Below, piece after piece: positions 63,295 through 64,000 of a DNA stretch of 64,000 nt. This DNA is from Cyanoderma ruficeps (taxonomy: Eukaryota; Chordata; Aves; Passeriformes; Timaliidae). Both the position numbers and the translations under genes were made by a program. The stretch lies in contig VZDJ01000116.1 of NCBI GenBank assembly GCA_008694505.1, forward strand, positions 23,431,501 to 23,495,500. Reading direction: 5' to 3'. The notes below the pieces were generated by a model. It saw only the letters and a list, made by a program, of their open reading frames with translations. It searched no databases and was not told the DNA's origin. The stretch's first letter is position 1. The number at the start of each line of letters is the position of its first letter.

Positions 63295-63640
63295 CAGACA
63301 AAATGAACACTCAGGGGAGACCTTGCTGCTCTCTACAACTACCTGAGAGGAGGTTGTGGCAAGGTCTTCTTTCAAATAAGGGACAGGGTGAGAGGAAATG
63401 GCCTCAAGTCGTGCCAGAGAAGGTTTAGACTGGATATTAGGAAAATTTTCTTCATGGAACAAGTTTTCAAGCATTGGACCAGCTGCCCAGGGAAGTGGTG
63501 GAGTTGCCACCCCTGGAAGTAGTTATCGGACCTCTGATGTGACACTTGGGGACATGGTTTAGTGGTGGGCTTGGCAGTGTCAAGTTTAAAGCTGGACTTG
63601 ATGTTATTAATGGTTTTCTCCAACCTAAACGACACTTCGA
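63295..63640 (+). mobile_element. CR1 LINE 3' fragment, well preserved
   Basis: The sequence follows the avian CR1 3' end closely: CTCAGGGGAGACCTTGCTGC, CTCTACAACTACCTGAGAGG, GGTTTAGACTGGATATTAGG, GCCCAGGGAAGTGGTGGAGT, CTTGGGGACATGGTTTAG, GGACTTGATG and CTCCAACCTAAACGA. It is about 345 bp long, 5'-truncated, in plus orientation and less diverged than the other copies in the window. It lacks a clear ATTCTATG tail after position 63640. Confidence 0.88.
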
Positions 63641-64000
63641 AGGATCACATATACAAGTGCCCCAAGTTTCTAGAGCTGAAATGTCGTGGTCACAAGTATC
63701 TCACTCAGCTCACCGAGCCATTTTCCTAGAGAGAGACTGACATGGGAGCAGGGTATCTAAATACAGCCTCTAAAACCTGAATCATTGGCATCCAAGTTTA
63801 GTTGGTGATTGCTGCATGGTCACAGATGCACTCTTTATTCCCACTTTCACTTCTTCAGCCCTGCAGACAGGAAATACAGAATATTCAGCGCCACAGGTTA
63901 TTTTTAACCTGGTCAGCAGAGGATCTGCAGGGGTACTGCCTGGAGAATTTGAGCTTGCCTGACAGGGGACCTCAGTGAGAAATCCTGTCTAGTTACTGCT

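Larger units (their letters stand above)
22445..64000 (-). other. GFRA1: GFRA1 transcription unit, 3' portion (continues past window edge)
   Basis: This is the span of the gene from its stop codon to the right edge of the window. Only the last five coding exons are present; the 5' exons should lie beyond 64000. Joined, the exons give 213 residues plus stop. This is close to the last 215 residues or so of the roughly 465-residue mammalian protein, so nothing is missing inside the covered part and no frameshift or premature stop is seen. Introns here are 5090, 3064, 21909 and 708 bp. In mammals GFRA1 is also a very large, intron-rich gene, with ATRNL1 lying convergently downstream; no ATRNL1 exon was recognised here. 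Nine cysteines are present across the first four exons, consistent with an intact domain 3 and its C-terminal extension. Confidence 0.95.
53859..64000 (-). other. GFRA1: GFRA1 intron, 3' portion (over 10.1 kb, runs off window)
   Basis: This is sequence upstream of the domain 3 exon on the minus strand. It ends at the acceptor CCGTTGCAG. No match was found to the preceding GFRA1 exon (the Cys-Ser-Tyr-Glu-Glu and Asn-Tyr-Ile-Cys region). It contains a MIR-like relic near 54.9 kb, a TA/CA microsatellite near 55.55 kb and a CR1 near 63.3-63.6 kb. The remainder shows nothing I can name. Confidence 0.85.

Overview
The window is vertebrate genomic DNA, almost certainly from a bird. It is AT-rich and gene-poor, with short exons, long introns, assembly Ns and simple repeats. 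It carries several CR1 LINE fragments in the form usual in avian genomes, plus older CR1 and MIR-type relics. The only protein-coding gene I can support is the 3' part of GFRA1 (GDNF family receptor alpha-1), on the minus strand.

Five consecutive GFRA1 coding exons can be placed to the base. In transcription order they are 53858-53749, 48658-48524, 45459-45281, 23371-23315 and 22606-22445. Every junction has AG acceptor and GT donor dinucleotides and the phases join cleanly (1 nt carried in, then phase 1, phase 1, phase 0, phase 0). The joined coding length is 643 nt, giving 213 complete residues plus a TAG stop. The product covers the last cysteine-rich domain, the Thr-rich stalk and the hydrophobic C-terminal GPI-attachment signal. 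The exons for the signal peptide, domain 1, domain 2 and the start of domain 3 are not seen and should lie beyond position 64000.

Layout: 1 to about 14.9 kb is apparently intergenic, with CR1 and MIR relics and one assembly gap. About 14.9-22.4 kb is probably the long GFRA1 3' UTR; only the part next to the stop codon is well supported, and the far end rests on one candidate polyadenylation signal near 14955. From 22.4 to 53.9 kb lie the five exons separated by introns of 708, 21909, 3064 and 5090 bp. From 53.9 to 64.0 kb is the 3' part of another GFRA1 intron, with a well preserved CR1 close to the right edge.

GFRA1 is the GPI-anchored co-receptor that binds GDNF and presents it to the RET tyrosine kinase, and can also signal through NCAM. 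I found no second gene, RNA gene, CRISPR array or previously undescribed system. The more unusual items are structural: an exact-period 60-bp intronic duplication, two CR1 copies joined tail to tail, a CR1 tail turned into an 11-bp minisatellite, a GC-rich island in the largest intron, and A-rich tracts just after the GFRA1 stop. Family matches and repeat assignments were made by eye and from memory, without a database search.
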